A stretch of DNA of 64,000 nucleotides from JALYNX01 sp040902845 (GCA_040902845.1 JBBDWM010000037.1:8781-72780); one strand, 5' to 3'; shown: positions 17,266-25,907, numbered from the stretch's first letter. Notes: generated by a model not told the origin, from the letters alone. Program-made: numbers and translations.

Positions 17266-18174
17266 TTGGTAGTCCTGTTCGCCGTACTGGCGCTGGTGTT
17301 GATTCTCATCGCAGCAGCCGGTTTCAAGGTGGTCAGGCCATTCGAGAAAGGGCTCATCGAGTTCCTGGGGAGGTACCAGCGGACGGTCGATTCCGGTCTG
17401 CGCTGGGTGCTCCCGTTCGTCAAGAGGCTCACCAAGGTCGATATGCGGGAGCGGGTGATCGACGTTCCCCCACAGGAGGTGATCACCAAGGACAATGTGG
17501 TCGTCACGGTCGATGCGGTCATCTATTACGAGGCGACCGATCCGGTGAAACTCGAATACAACGTCGGGAACTTCATGCTGGCGGTGACCAAACTGGCGCA
17601 GACCAACCTGAGGAACGTGGTCGGGGACCTCGATCTCGACTCTGCTCTCACCTCCCGCGAGGTGATCAACGCGAAGCTGCGCCAGATCCTGGACGATGCC
17701 ACCGACAAGTGGGGGGTGCGGGTGGTGCGGGTCGAGATCCAGCGTATCGAACCGCCAACGGACGTCACCGACGCCATGCACCGTCAGATGAAGGCAGAGC
17801 GCGACCGTCGTGCCGCGGTCACGGAGGCAGAAGGTCTCAAGCGCGCCGCGATCCTCAATGCAGAGGGTCACAAGGAGAGCCAGGTGCTGGAGGCTGATGG
17901 CCAGGCCGAAGCGATCAAGCGGGTCGCGGATGCCGAGAAGTACCAGAAGCTCACCGTTGCCGAGGGCGAAGGCCAGGCGATCGAAAGGGTCTATGCCGCC
18001 ATCCACAACGGGAACCCGACACCGGACCTGATCGCGATCCGTTATCTGGAGACCCTGCAGAAGGTCGCCGACGGCCGGGCGACCAAGATCTTCCTCCCTC
18101 TCGACACCAGCGGGGTCCTCGGCAGCGTGGCCGCCATAGGCGAAATGTTCAAAGAGACATCAAGCGAAGCTTGA
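17266..18174 (+). CDS. SPFH/band 7 (slipin-like) protein
   Basis: A 302-residue membrane scaffold protein with an N-terminal hydrophobic hairpin (residues 1-20), the SPFH domain (VRPFEKGLIEFLGRY, RERVIDVPPQEVITKDNV) and a C-terminal Glu/Ala-rich coiled coil. The start is probably TTG 17266; a GGAGG lies only 3 nt upstream, so the exact start is uncertain. It pairs with the NfeD gene. The last seven codons form the left arm of a 13-bp hairpin. Confidence 0.88.
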   Translation: MVVLFAVLALVLILIAAAGFKVVRPFEKGLIEFLGRYQRTVDSGLRWVLPFVKRLTKVDMRERVIDVPPQEVITKDNVVVTVDAVIYYEATDPVKLEYNVGNFMLAVTKLAQTNLRNVVGDLDLDSALTSREVINAKLRQILDDATDKWGVRVVRVEIQRIEPPTDVTDAMHRQMKAERDRRAAVTEAEGLKRAAILNAEGHKESQVLEADGQAEAIKRVADAEKYQKLTVAEGEGQAIERVYAAIHNGNPTPDLIAIRYLETLQKVADGRATKIFLPLDTSGVLGSVAAIGEMFKETSSEA

Positions 18175-18181
18175 TGTCTCT
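18153..18181 (+). terminator. Hairpin spanning the stop of the SPFH gene
   Basis: Perfect 13-bp arms (18153-18165 and 18169-18181) with a 3-nt GAA loop. The left arm is the end of the coding sequence and the right arm its inverted copy containing the TGA. The heptad array starts at the next base. Confidence 0.7.
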
Positions 18182-18209
18182 GCATAACGCATAACGCATA
18201 ACGCAATAC
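18182..18209 (+). repeat. Heptad array B, first half
   Basis: GCATAAC three times, then GCAATAC, in perfect 7-nt register, directly after the hairpin. It faces the second half (18223-18250) on the opposite strand, so the pair forms an imperfect long inverted repeat between two convergent genes. Confidence 0.88.
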
Positions 18210-18211
18210 GT

Positions 18212-19273
18212 CTACGTCGGATGTTCTGCGTTTTGCGTATTGCGTATTGCGTGCAGTTCAGCGACGGGCCGGTCCAAGGCGTCCGCTATTCGTCGTACCC
18301 GGTTCATCGTCTCCGCGAACCCTTCGAGGGTCAGACTCTGCGGCCCGTCGCTGAGTGCCTCCTCAGGGCGATCATGGACTTCGATGATCAGGCCGTCGGC
18401 GCCGGCCGCGATCCCTGCCGCAGCAAGGCTGGGCACGAGGGAACGGCGGCCCGCAGCGTGACTGGGGTCGATGATCACCGGGAGATGGGTCCGCTCCTTG
18501 AGAACCGGGACGGCACTGATGTCGAGGATCCCCCTCGTCGCCGTGTCGAACGAGCGGATCCCACGCTCGCAAAGGACCACCCGAGGGTTGCCTGAGCCGA
18601 CGATGTACTCCGCCGCCAACAGCAACTCCTCGATCGTCGACATCAGGCCCCGTTTCAAGAGCACCGGCTTGGGCTGCTCACCCACCGCCGACAGGAGCCG
18701 GAAGTTCTGCATGTTTCTGCTTCCGACCTGAAGCATGTCGACATATCGGTTCAACAGGGGCACGTCTTCTGGAGCGACACACTCCGAGACCACCCCCAGC
18801 CCTGTCGCTCCGCGGGCCGCGGCCAGCAACTCCAGGCCTTCCTCCCCCATGCCCTGAAAGCTGTACGGAGACGTCCTCGGCTTGAAGGCACCACCGCGGA
18901 GTAAGACCGCGCCGTCCCTTGCCACGCCCGCCGCAATCCGATTGATCTGGCCCTCCGATTCCACCGAGCAGGGCCCGGCGATGACCACGATCTCGGGCCC
19001 GCCAACCACCACATCCGCGACCCGCACCGTGGTCGGCGAGTTCCGCGCCTCCCGGGCAACGAACGGGTAAAGGGGAGCCTCAGTGCTCACAGAGGCCACC
19101 CCGACCAGGACGCCGATCGACTCGGCCATCCCCGGCTCGTAGTCGCCGATGACGCTCACGACAGTCGTCGACCCGGCCTCACCGACATGGACCCGGAGCC
19201 CGTAACCCTCGATGAAACGGAGGATCGCCGCCTTTTGGGCGAGGGTGCAATCGGCGGTGAGAGTGGCGATCAT
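18212..19273 (-). CDS. aroF: 3-deoxy-7-phosphoheptulonate (DAHP) synthase, type I-beta
   Basis: First enzyme of the shikimate pathway, condensing phosphoenolpyruvate and erythrose 4-phosphate; 353 residues. An N-terminal ferredoxin-like regulatory domain (residues 1-70) precedes the TIM barrel, with GPCSVES, KPRTSPYSFQGMG, GSRNMQNF and DPSHAAGRR. It is the last gene of the trp operon and overlaps trpA by 4 nt, so precursor supply is tied to tryptophan demand. The C-terminal residues HAIRNTQNAE are encoded by the heptad array, so the natural end was probably earlier. Confidence 0.94.
   Translation of the reverse strand: MIATLTADCTLAQKAAILRFIEGYGLRVHVGEAGSTTVVSVIGDYEPGMAESIGVLVGVASVSTEAPLYPFVAREARNSPTTVRVADVVVGGPEIVVIAGPCSVESEGQINRIAAGVARDGAVLLRGGAFKPRTSPYSFQGMGEEGLELLAAARGATGLGVVSECVAPEDVPLLNRYVDMLQVGSRNMQNFRLLSAVGEQPKPVLLKRGLMSTIEELLLAAEYIVGSGNPRVVLCERGIRSFDTATRGILDISAVPVLKERTHLPVIIDPSHAAGRRSLVPSLAAAGIAAGADGLIIEVHDRPEEALSDGPQSLTLEGFAETMNRVRRIADALDRPVAELHAIRNTQNAEHPT
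18223..18250 (-). repeat. Heptad array B, second half (inside the aroF 3' end)
   Basis: On the + strand: GTTCTGC, GTTTTGC, GTATTGC, GTATTGC. On the - strand these are GCAATAC twice, GCAAAAC and GCAGAAC, all fitting GYWNWAC. The array lies within the last codons of the DAHP synthase gene. Confidence 0.85.
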
Positions 19274-20037
19274 GACCGGAGCCCCTCGAGGAATGCGACC
19301 GGATCGTCGCCTCTGCCCAACACTTCGACCAGGGCGCTACCGACAATGACGCCGTCACAGTGCGGCACCAGCGACCGGACTTGATCGGCGCTCCTCACCC
19401 CGAACCCAGCCAACACCGGCATCATCGAGACCCTCCGGACCCGATCCAGATAGCCGCCCACCTCCGAGCCAACCTCCGCGGAGCCACCGGTGGTGCCGGT
19501 CATGGTCACCGCGTAGGTGAATCCTTCCGAAGCGGCGCCGAGAAGTCGCAGCCGCTGATCATCGGTCACCGGAGTTACCAGCTGCACCAAGCCAATGCCG
19601 GAGGCCCCTGCCACCTCTTTGAGCTCTCCGGACTCTTCGAGGGGGAGGTCGGGCACCACGAGCGCGGCCACACCCGCCGCCGCCAGCCGGGGAAAGAGCC
19701 GTTGATACCCATAGGCCATCAGCGGATTCAAGTAGCTCATGACCACAAGAGGAACAGGGAGGGAGGGCAGCGCCTCCAGGGTCGCGATCACACGTTCGAG
19801 AGTCGCTCCGCCCTCGAGGGCGACCCGACTCGACTCCTGAATGGTGGCGCCGTCTGCCATCGGATCGCTGAACGGGATGCCGATCTCGACTGCCTCCGAG
19901 ATTGCCGACACCTGGACCAACGCCTCCGCAAACCGGTCCATGGTCGGAAAACCGGCAGTCAAGTAGGGCACGATCGCCGGATCTTCGCCGCGGAGCTCCT
20001 TCTCGAGCAGGCTGGCCCCGGTGAGTGCCGTGGTCAT
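19270..20037 (-). CDS. trpA: Tryptophan synthase alpha chain
   Basis: Cleaves indole-3-glycerol phosphate to indole; 255 residues. The catalytic residues Glu51 and Asp62 are in VEIGIPFSDPMADG. The phosphate-binding GTTGG-type loop reads TGTTGGSAEVG. The start is ATG 20037, overlapping the trpB stop by 4 nt; a longer in-frame version (to 20127) would overlap trpB by 90 nt and is not supported. Confidence 0.96.
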   Translation of the reverse strand: MTTALTGASLLEKELRGEDPAIVPYLTAGFPTMDRFAEALVQVSAISEAVEIGIPFSDPMADGATIQESSRVALEGGATLERVIATLEALPSLPVPLVVMSYLNPLMAYGYQRLFPRLAAAGVAALVVPDLPLEESGELKEVAGASGIGLVQLVTPVTDDQRLRLLGAASEGFTYAVTMTGTTGGSAEVGSEVGGYLDRVRRVSMMPVLAGFGVRSADQVRSLVPHCDGVIVGSALVEVLGRGDDPVAFLEGLRS

Positions 20038-21212
20038 CGGTTTAGACCTCTCAGGATGTCGATGTCCTTGTCCCCGCGACCGGAAAGACCGACCAGGACC
20101 ACTGCACCCGGGCTCTCCCCCAGCCACCTGCGGACCGCGGCAAGAGCATGGCTCGACTCCAGCGCTGGGAGGATTCCCTCGTGTCGCCCAAGCTCGTCGA
20201 GCGCCGACAATGCCTCGTCATCGGACGCCTCCACATACCGGGCACGCCCGGTATCGGCCAGCCAGGCGTGCTCGGGGCCGACACCCGGATAGTCGAGGCC
20301 GGCGGAGACCGAGTGGGTCTCCTGGATCTGACCATCGGAGTCCTGGAGAACGAACGAGAGGCTGCCGTGGAGCACGCCCGGGCTTCCCCGCCCGATGGTT
20401 GCGGCGTTCTGGCCAAGCCCCGGTCCTCTGCCTCCAGCCTCGACCCCGACCAATTCGACCGGGTCCTCTAGAAAGGGGTGAAACAGGCCGATTGCGTTGG
20501 AACCGCCGCCCACGCAGGCGAAGGCGACATCAGGAAGAGACCCCCGGAGCTCCAGCATCTGACTTCTCGCCTCGTGACCGATCACCGACTGCAGACGGCG
20601 AACGAGCCATGGATAGGGATGAGGCCCGACTGCGGATCCCAGTAGGTAATAGGTGTTCTCCGGATCGGTCACCCAGTCCCGAAGCGCCTCATTGATGGCA
20701 GCTCGGAGGGTGGCGTCACCGGAGGTGACCGGCTCTACCCGAGCGCCGAGCAGCCGCATTCGCTCCACGTTGGGAGCCTGGCGCTCGATGTCGACCGTGC
20801 CCATGTACACCGTGCAGTCGAGACCCATCCGGGCACAGGCGGCAGCGGTGGCCACCCCGTGCTGACCGGCTCCGGTCTCGGCAATGACCCGCCCCGCCCC
20901 CATCTCCCTCGCCAACAGCGCCTGGCCGATTGCATTGTTGATCTTGTGCGCCCCGGTGTGGGCCAGATCCTCCCGCTTCAGCCAGATCTCCCCACCCCAG
21001 GCCTCGCCCAGGCGGGTGGCGCGGGTGAGGGGGGTGGGTCGGCCCACCCACGTGGCGAGCTCGATGTCGAGGGTCGCCAAGAAGCCGGGGTCGGCGAGAA
21101 GACGTGTCGCCGCCTCCTCCAATCGTTCCAGCGCCGGAACCAGGATCTCTGGGACGTAACGGCCGCCGAATTCCCCGAATCGGCCCCTCTCATCGGGTAG
21201 AGCGTCGCTCAC
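20034..21212 (-). CDS. trpB: Tryptophan synthase beta chain
   Basis: PLP enzyme that joins indole and serine; 392 residues, normal length. The PLP lysine is Lys90 in HTGAHKINN, and the cofactor phosphate loop is CVGGGSNAIG. It forms a complex with TrpA encoded just downstream. The start is GTG 21212, overlapping the trpF stop (GTGA). Confidence 0.97.
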   Translation of the reverse strand: MSDALPDERGRFGEFGGRYVPEILVPALERLEEAATRLLADPGFLATLDIELATWVGRPTPLTRATRLGEAWGGEIWLKREDLAHTGAHKINNAIGQALLAREMGAGRVIAETGAGQHGVATAAACARMGLDCTVYMGTVDIERQAPNVERMRLLGARVEPVTSGDATLRAAINEALRDWVTDPENTYYLLGSAVGPHPYPWLVRRLQSVIGHEARSQMLELRGSLPDVAFACVGGGSNAIGLFHPFLEDPVELVGVEAGGRGPGLGQNAATIGRGSPGVLHGSLSFVLQDSDGQIQETHSVSAGLDYPGVGPEHAWLADTGRARYVEASDDEALSALDELGRHEGILPALESSHALAAVRRWLGESPGAVVLVGLSGRGDKDIDILRGLNR

Positions 21213-21832
21213 AGTCTCGCTCCTCTCATCTCGGCGGCTCTGGCCGCTTTCACAAATGCTCTCATCAACTCCGGATCCTTCTCCCCCAATTGCCGCTCGA
21301 TGCCCGAGCTCACGTCGACGCCAAAAGGTTGGATCCTCGAGATCGCGTCCCCGACGTTCCCGGGGTCGAGGCCTCCGGCCACAACCACCCGGTCCCGAGT
21401 CTCGAGAGTGGCAAGACGATCCCAGTCGGATCTGTTGCCCGTCCCTCCCTTTGCGGCGCTGTCGACCAGGACCATTCCCGTCTGGGTTGCATTGAGGGCC
21501 CTGGCCACGGCGTCCTCGAGCCCATCGCCGTCGACGACAACCGGCAGGATGCGGTCGAGAGGCAGGCCTGACACCTTCTGTAACTCGACCTGGAACAGAT
21601 CGGGTGCAACCTCGGCGCTGGTGCGTTGGACCAGGCCCGGAGACGGATCGTTCAACACCGCGACCGCCAGGACCTCCGCTGGAAGCAAGGAGCGGAGACG
21701 GGCCGCCTGGGCCACCGAGACCTGGCGTGGTGACTCGGTCATTACGAAGCCCACCGCATTGGCGCCGGCGTCAACAGCCGACTCGACATCGGCGGGGGTC
21801 CTCAGACCACAAAGCTTGATGAAGAGGCTCAA
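21209..21832 (-). CDS. trpF: Phosphoribosylanthranilate isomerase
   Basis: A 207-residue TIM barrel that performs the Amadori rearrangement in tryptophan synthesis. The catalytic Cys8 is in IKLCGLRT, and the C-terminal VDVSSGIER carries the phosphate-binding loop. The start is TTG 21832, overlapping the trpC stop (TTGA). TrpF is separate here; many mycolic-acid actinobacteria use PriA instead. Confidence 0.95.
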   Translation of the reverse strand: MSLFIKLCGLRTPADVESAVDAGANAVGFVMTESPRQVSVAQAARLRSLLPAEVLAVAVLNDPSPGLVQRTSAEVAPDLFQVELQKVSGLPLDRILPVVVDGDGLEDAVARALNATQTGMVLVDSAAKGGTGNRSDWDRLATLETRDRVVVAGGLDPGNVGDAISRIQPFGVDVSSGIERQLGEKDPELMRAFVKAARAAEMRGARL

Positions 21833-22641
21833 GAGGCGGCCACCTTCACCGTCTCCCGCCCTGAGGCCAGCATTGCCCGAACCAACTCGGCGGGGTCGTC
21901 CGATCGCATCAGAGCCGATCCGACCAGAGCGCCGCGGTAGCCGAGCGCGGCCACTCTGCGGATGTCCTCTGGGCCGACGATCCCGCTTTCCGCCACCGCG
22001 GGCACGGGCCCGGGAAAGCTCCCGGCGAGCTCCGTGTGTCTCGCCGGCTCGAAGCGCAATGTCTCCAGGTCGCGGCAGTTGACCCCGACCAAAAGCCGCC
22101 CCGGCACCTCGGCGACGGACATGATCCGGCTCAAATCGGGCGCGTCGAACGCTTCGAGCAGGGCGAACATGCCGGTCTGCTCAACAGCGTCGAGTAGCGC
22201 GGCCATCGCCCGGTCGGAGAGGATTCGGGCGATGATCAGCACTCCGTCGGCACCCGCGGATCTGGATTCGAAGACCTGATATGGGTCGACGAGAAAGTCC
22301 TTGCGCAGCACGGGAACCACGGCTTCGTTCGCTACGGCGTCCAGCAATTCGAGCGATCCTCCGAAAGCGTCCGGTTCGGTCAGCACCGACAGCATCCCGG
22401 CCCCACCCACCTGGTAGGCGGCCGCCCGTTCCACTAGTTGGGTTCGGTCGAGCTCCCCCTCCGCCGGTGACCTCGGCTTGATCTCGGCAATCAGGTCGAA
22501 GACTTCGTCGAAGCTCCCCAGATTGCGGGGTGGAGGCGCGGCGAGCGCGTCCTTGATGACCGAATCCAGGGGTCGCGCCATTCGAGCCTCGTCGAGACGC
22601 CTTCGAGACGATCGCTCCATTGACTCGAGGAATCCGCTCAT
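21829..22641 (-). CDS. trpC: Indole-3-glycerol phosphate synthase
   Basis: Ring-closing enzyme of tryptophan synthesis; 270 residues. Key segments are LIAEIKPRSPAEG (catalytic Lys), VLRKDFLVDPYQ and the VGVNCRDLETL and AESGI loops. It overlaps trpD and trpF by 4 nt each. Confidence 0.96.
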   Translation of the reverse strand: MSGFLESMERSSRRRLDEARMARPLDSVIKDALAAPPPRNLGSFDEVFDLIAEIKPRSPAEGELDRTQLVERAAAYQVGGAGMLSVLTEPDAFGGSLELLDAVANEAVVPVLRKDFLVDPYQVFESRSAGADGVLIIARILSDRAMAALLDAVEQTGMFALLEAFDAPDLSRIMSVAEVPGRLLVGVNCRDLETLRFEPARHTELAGSFPGPVPAVAESGIVGPEDIRRVAALGYRGALVGSALMRSDDPAELVRAMLASGRETVKVAAS

Positions 22642-23654
22642 GCTCTCTCCTTCGCACCGAATTCCCCAAGGGCTTGAAGCAGGGAGAGGGCACGCCTGTC
22701 ATCGAGGGCTGACGCCGCGATCTCAACTGCCGTCCCGGGATTCGGGGCCTTCCCGGTCACCTCGAGTGCCAAGGCGGCGCCGAGGATGATCGAGTCGCGA
22801 TGCGGGCCGGTTTCGCCCTCGAACACCGCCCTCAACTTGCCGGCGTTGTGGACCGGGTCCCCACCTGCCAGATCGGCCGGATCGCACCGGCCCATCCCAA
22901 GGTCGGCCGGGTCACGGGTCGTGTGGACGACCGAGCCGGAACGTACGTCGTAGAGGAGGAACTCCCCGATCGGGCTGGGCTCGTCCCAACCCGCCGCGCC
23001 GTGGAGGACGAATGCGCGCTCGATCTCGAGACCGGAAAGGGCGCCCGCCATCAGCTCGGCCGCTCTGGCGTCGAAGGCCCCCACTACCAGATGACGGGGT
23101 CCTGCCGGATTGGTCAACGGTCCCAGCATGTTGAAGACGGTACGAACCCCGAGTGTCCTTCGGATTGGGCCCACCGCCGCCATCGCCGGGTGGTAATGGG
23201 GGGCGAACAAATAGGTGAAGCCGAGCTTCTCGAAACACCTTCTGGCCTGGTCTGCTTCGAGGGGGATGGGAAGACCGATCGCCTCCAGGATGTCAGCGCT
23301 TCCGCATTGGCTCGTCATCGACCTGTTCCCGTGCTTGACCACAGGGACCCCGGCGGCCGCGGTGAGGAGCGCCGCTCCGGTCGACAGGTTGAGCGAGCCC
23401 GAGTGGTCGCCGCCGGTCCCGACCACGTCCACTGCCCCGGATGCGTCGATCCCGGGATCGCTGGAGAGCCGCCTCATGGCTGACGCAAATCCCCGAACCT
23501 CGTCTGGAGTCTCCCCTTTCGCCCGCAACGCAATCAGCAGAGCACCCGCCATTGCCGAATCGACCTCGCCGCCGGTGAGAGTGATCAGCAAGTCATCGGC
23601 GGCCGCCGACGACAGGTTCGTGCCGGCGAGCAGATCGTCCAGCAACTGTCTCAT
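22638..23654 (-). CDS. trpD: Anthranilate phosphoribosyltransferase
   Basis: Transfers phosphoribose to anthranilate; 338 residues. The PRPP-binding loop DVVGTGGDHSGSLNLST and the following KHGNRSMTSQCGSAD are present and the length is normal. It is unfused from trpG. Both junctions are 4-nt overlaps. Confidence 0.96.
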   Translation of the reverse strand: MRQLLDDLLAGTNLSSAAADDLLITLTGGEVDSAMAGALLIALRAKGETPDEVRGFASAMRRLSSDPGIDASGAVDVVGTGGDHSGSLNLSTGAALLTAAAGVPVVKHGNRSMTSQCGSADILEAIGLPIPLEADQARRCFEKLGFTYLFAPHYHPAMAAVGPIRRTLGVRTVFNMLGPLTNPAGPRHLVVGAFDARAAELMAGALSGLEIERAFVLHGAAGWDEPSPIGEFLLYDVRSGSVVHTTRDPADLGMGRCDPADLAGGDPVHNAGKLRAVFEGETGPHRDSIILGAALALEVTGKAPNPGTAVEIAASALDDRRALSLLQALGEFGAKERA

Positions 23655-24235
23655 GACACCTTCCCTGTGAGGTCGAGGAAGTTTCGGAGGAGGAGGTCGC
23701 CGTGCGGAGTGAGCACGCTCTCGGGGTGGAACTGAACACCCTCCACCGGATAATCACGGTGCCGCACTCCCATGATCACCCCATCGGAGGTGAAGGAGGT
23801 CACCACCAGATCCTTGGGAAGGTCCTCCTCCTGCACCGCGAGGGAGTGATACCGGCCGGCCTCGAAAGGATTGGGGAGACCGGCGTAGATCGTCGCCGAG
23901 TCGTGATAGACGGGTGACGACTTGCCGTGGCGGAGCTCCTCTGCCCGTGCCACCTTGCCCCCGAGCGCCGCCGCCAGGGCCTGATGCCCAAGACACACCC
24001 CGAGAATGGGCACCTCGGTGAGCAGCCCAGCGATCACGTTCATGGACTGCCCGGCCGATTCTGGCCCTCCAGGCCCCGGTGAGATTACGAGATGCGTTGG
24101 TTCCAGCTCCCGGGCGCTTTCGACGTCGATGTCGTCATTGCTGCGAACGATCACTTCGGCCCCCAGGATGCGCAAGGCCTGGACGACGTTGTAGGTGAAC
24201 GAGTCGTAGTTGTCGACGAGCAGTACCCGGTTCAT
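23651..24235 (-). CDS. trpG: Anthranilate synthase glutamine amidotransferase subunit
   Basis: Supplies ammonia to TrpE; 194 residues. A class I amidotransferase with catalytic Cys81 in GVCLGHQAL and the His-Glu pair in QFHPESVLTPHG. It may also serve 4-aminobenzoate synthase if no separate pabA exists; that cannot be told here. The start is ATG 24235, overlapping the trpE stop. Confidence 0.95.
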   Translation of the reverse strand: MNRVLLVDNYDSFTYNVVQALRILGAEVIVRSNDDIDVESARELEPTHLVISPGPGGPESAGQSMNVIAGLLTEVPILGVCLGHQALAAALGGKVARAEELRHGKSSPVYHDSATIYAGLPNPFEAGRYHSLAVQEEDLPKDLVVTSFTSDGVIMGVRHRDYPVEGVQFHPESVLTPHGDLLLRNFLDLTGKVS

Positions 24236-25608
24236 AGTCCACCGGCCGCAGTCTCGAGGGCGCCGCGCATGGCCCCGCTCTTGGACAGGACCTCCTCCCA
24301 TTCCGTGGCGGGGACGCTGTCGGCGACGATCCCGGCACCCGACTGATAGGAGTAGGAGCCTTCTGACATGACAAGGGTCCTGATGGCGATCGCCTGATCC
24401 ATGCTTCCTCCATGGCCGAAGTAGCCAACCGTTCCCGCATAGATGCCCCGGGGCACGGGCTCCAGTTCTTGAAGCAACTCGAGTGCCCTCACCTTGGGGG
24501 CACCGACCACGGTCCCCGCCGGGAAGGCGGCGGCAAACAGATCGAAGGCGTCAGTGCCCGGCTCCAGGATCCCGGTAACCCCGCTCACCAGATGCATGAC
24601 ATGGCTGTATCGCTCGATCGCCCTGTAGGGATCGACTCGTATGGTGCCTGGCACCGCCACCCGACCCAGGTCGTTCCGGGCCAGATCGACGAGCATCACA
24701 TGCTCGGCAGCTTCCTTGGCATCGTCCAGAAGCTCGGTCTCTGCTCGCCGGTCATGCTCCTCATCGTTGTAGCGAGGCCGGGTCCCGGCGATCGGCCTCA
24801 ACTCGGCGGCCGTGCCCCGGAGACGAACCAGTGCTTCCGGTGAGGACCCGATGACCCGGGTCTCCCCCAGCTCGCAGAAGTACATATACGGCGACGGGTT
24901 GAGTAGGCGCAGCCCCCGGTAAACATCGAAAGGGTCGAGGTCCGACTCACCCGAGAAGCAAACCGAGATAACCAGTTGGTAGACGTCACCGGCGGAGATG
25001 TGCTCACGCGCTTCGTCGACAGCGGCCAGGTACTCCGCTTTCTCCATGGATGGCGACGGCTCACTGAATGACCCGCCCCCGTTCCTGGCGGGCACCCCAC
25101 CGGCGAGGAGGGAAATCACATCCTGGCGCAGGTTGAGGCGGTCGGTCTCCGAACCGTCATGGAGTAGGGCCGCTCGCCGGCTGAGATGGTCGAAGACGAT
25201 CACGCTGGGCGGGCCGTAGAGCAGGATCTCCGGCGTAGGCGATCGCGGGGGGATGGCACCGGCGAGGCGGTGGGCAACGTCGAAGCTCACCGCGCCGACC
25301 AGGCCACCTGCGAAGGGGATGGCACCGGAGAGAGGGCCAGGGCTGGGAGCAGCGGCTAGTGCCTTCCGCAACCCGTCCATGAGGCCGCTCACTGTCCCGT
25401 CGGTCTCGATTCGAGCGTCGCCGACGTCGATGGCGTGGCCGTCGCTACGAACCTCGAGCCCGTCACCGAACCCGATGAAGGAGTAACGGCCGATGCGATC
25501 ACCGTGCTCGACACTCTCCAGGAGGAAGCGCGGGCGAAGAGGGCCGAGCTTCAGGTACACCGAGGTTGGGGTGTCCAGATCGGCCGGTATATCGAAGGGA
25601 TGATTCAA
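24232..25608 (-). CDS. trpE: Anthranilate synthase component I
   Basis: Chorismate-using subunit, first committed step of tryptophan synthesis; 458 residues. The LLES motif at about residues 29-32 is the tryptophan feedback site, so this is TrpE rather than PabB. The catalytic part includes PIAGTRPR, LVDLARNDLGRV and FPAGTVVGAPK. The start is TTG 25608 with GAGAGGAG upstream. It is the first structural gene after the leader peptide and attenuator. Confidence 0.96.
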   Translation of the reverse strand: MNHPFDIPADLDTPTSVYLKLGPLRPRFLLESVEHGDRIGRYSFIGFGDGLEVRSDGHAIDVGDARIETDGTVSGLMDGLRKALAAAPSPGPLSGAIPFAGGLVGAVSFDVAHRLAGAIPPRSPTPEILLYGPPSVIVFDHLSRRAALLHDGSETDRLNLRQDVISLLAGGVPARNGGGSFSEPSPSMEKAEYLAAVDEAREHISAGDVYQLVISVCFSGESDLDPFDVYRGLRLLNPSPYMYFCELGETRVIGSSPEALVRLRGTAAELRPIAGTRPRYNDEEHDRRAETELLDDAKEAAEHVMLVDLARNDLGRVAVPGTIRVDPYRAIERYSHVMHLVSGVTGILEPGTDAFDLFAAAFPAGTVVGAPKVRALELLQELEPVPRGIYAGTVGYFGHGGSMDQAIAIRTLVMSEGSYSYQSGAGIVADSVPATEWEEVLSKSGAMRGALETAAGGL

Positions 25609-25648
25609 CTGGGGCTCCTCTCACCGGTCTCGAAAGATGAGCTCCCGC

Positions 25649-25760
25649 AAAGAAGAACCCACCTTCCAGAGCCGGAGGCGGGTCTTGGGCGATCAGAAAT
25701 CCTGGGGATTATCCGACCGAAGCCACCTCCGGCGCGGGCCAACGCCACCACCAGGTGGTC
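25649..25760 (-). terminator. trp attenuator (terminator with competing antiterminator)
   Basis: All four pairing segments are visible on the - strand. Terminator: arms 25676-25683 and 25657-25664 (8 bp with one G-U, extended by two pairs past a bulge), followed by the T-rich tract TCTTCTTT (25656-25649). Antiterminator: CCGGAGGTGG at about 25723-25732 pairs with CCGCCTCCGG at about 25672-25681 (10 positions, one G-U), which uses the terminator's left arm. A 1:2 stem, CCACCT (25758-25753) with AGGTGG (25728-25723), overlaps the end of the Trp codons. Stalling on the Trp codons would free segment 2 and allow read-through. Confidence 0.85.
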
Positions 25761-25789
25761 GAGGCCGGCGAGGTGATCGATCGGGTCAT
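25709..25789 (-). CDS. trpL: trp operon leader peptide
   Basis: A 26-residue peptide, MTRSITSPASTT followed by WWWRW and a short tail ending at TAA 25711-25709. Four Trp codons in five positions (25753-25739) lie just upstream of the antiterminator segment, the classic arrangement for translation-coupled attenuation. No Shine-Dalgarno is seen, and the ATG is only about 10 nt after the -10 box, so the transcript may be leaderless or nearly so. Confidence 0.88.
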   Translation of the reverse strand: MTRSITSPASTTWWWRWPAPEVASVG

Positions 25790-25799
25790 GTCGGGCGGA

Positions 25800-25828
25800 A
25801 CGCTACGCCCCAGCTCACGCGTCGTCAA
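25800..25828 (-). promoter_or_regulatory. trp operon promoter
   Basis: On the - strand: -35 TTGACG (25828-25823), 17-nt spacer, -10 TAGCGT (25805-25800). The trpL ATG follows 10 nt later. Spacing and both boxes are near consensus for the main sigma factor. Confidence 0.65.
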
Positions 25829-25833
25829 GAGCA

Positions 25834-25899
25834 CCCCCTTTCGTAATTGGGTTGCACAGGTCCGTATGTGGTACCCGTAGGTCCCAATTACGGAGGGGG
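25834..25899. repeat. Long-loop inverted repeat upstream of the trp promoter
   Basis: Arms 25834-25851 and 25883-25899 share a perfect 10-bp core (CGTAATTGGG against CCCAATTACG) and outer C5/G5 tracts. The 31-nt loop has smaller repeats (CCGTA, GGTACC). It lies between the stop of the lipoprotein gene (25908) and the trp -35 (25828). It could end transcription of the upstream operon or be an operator of trp. Confidence 0.5.
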
Positions 25900-25907
25900 T
25901 AAGGCCA

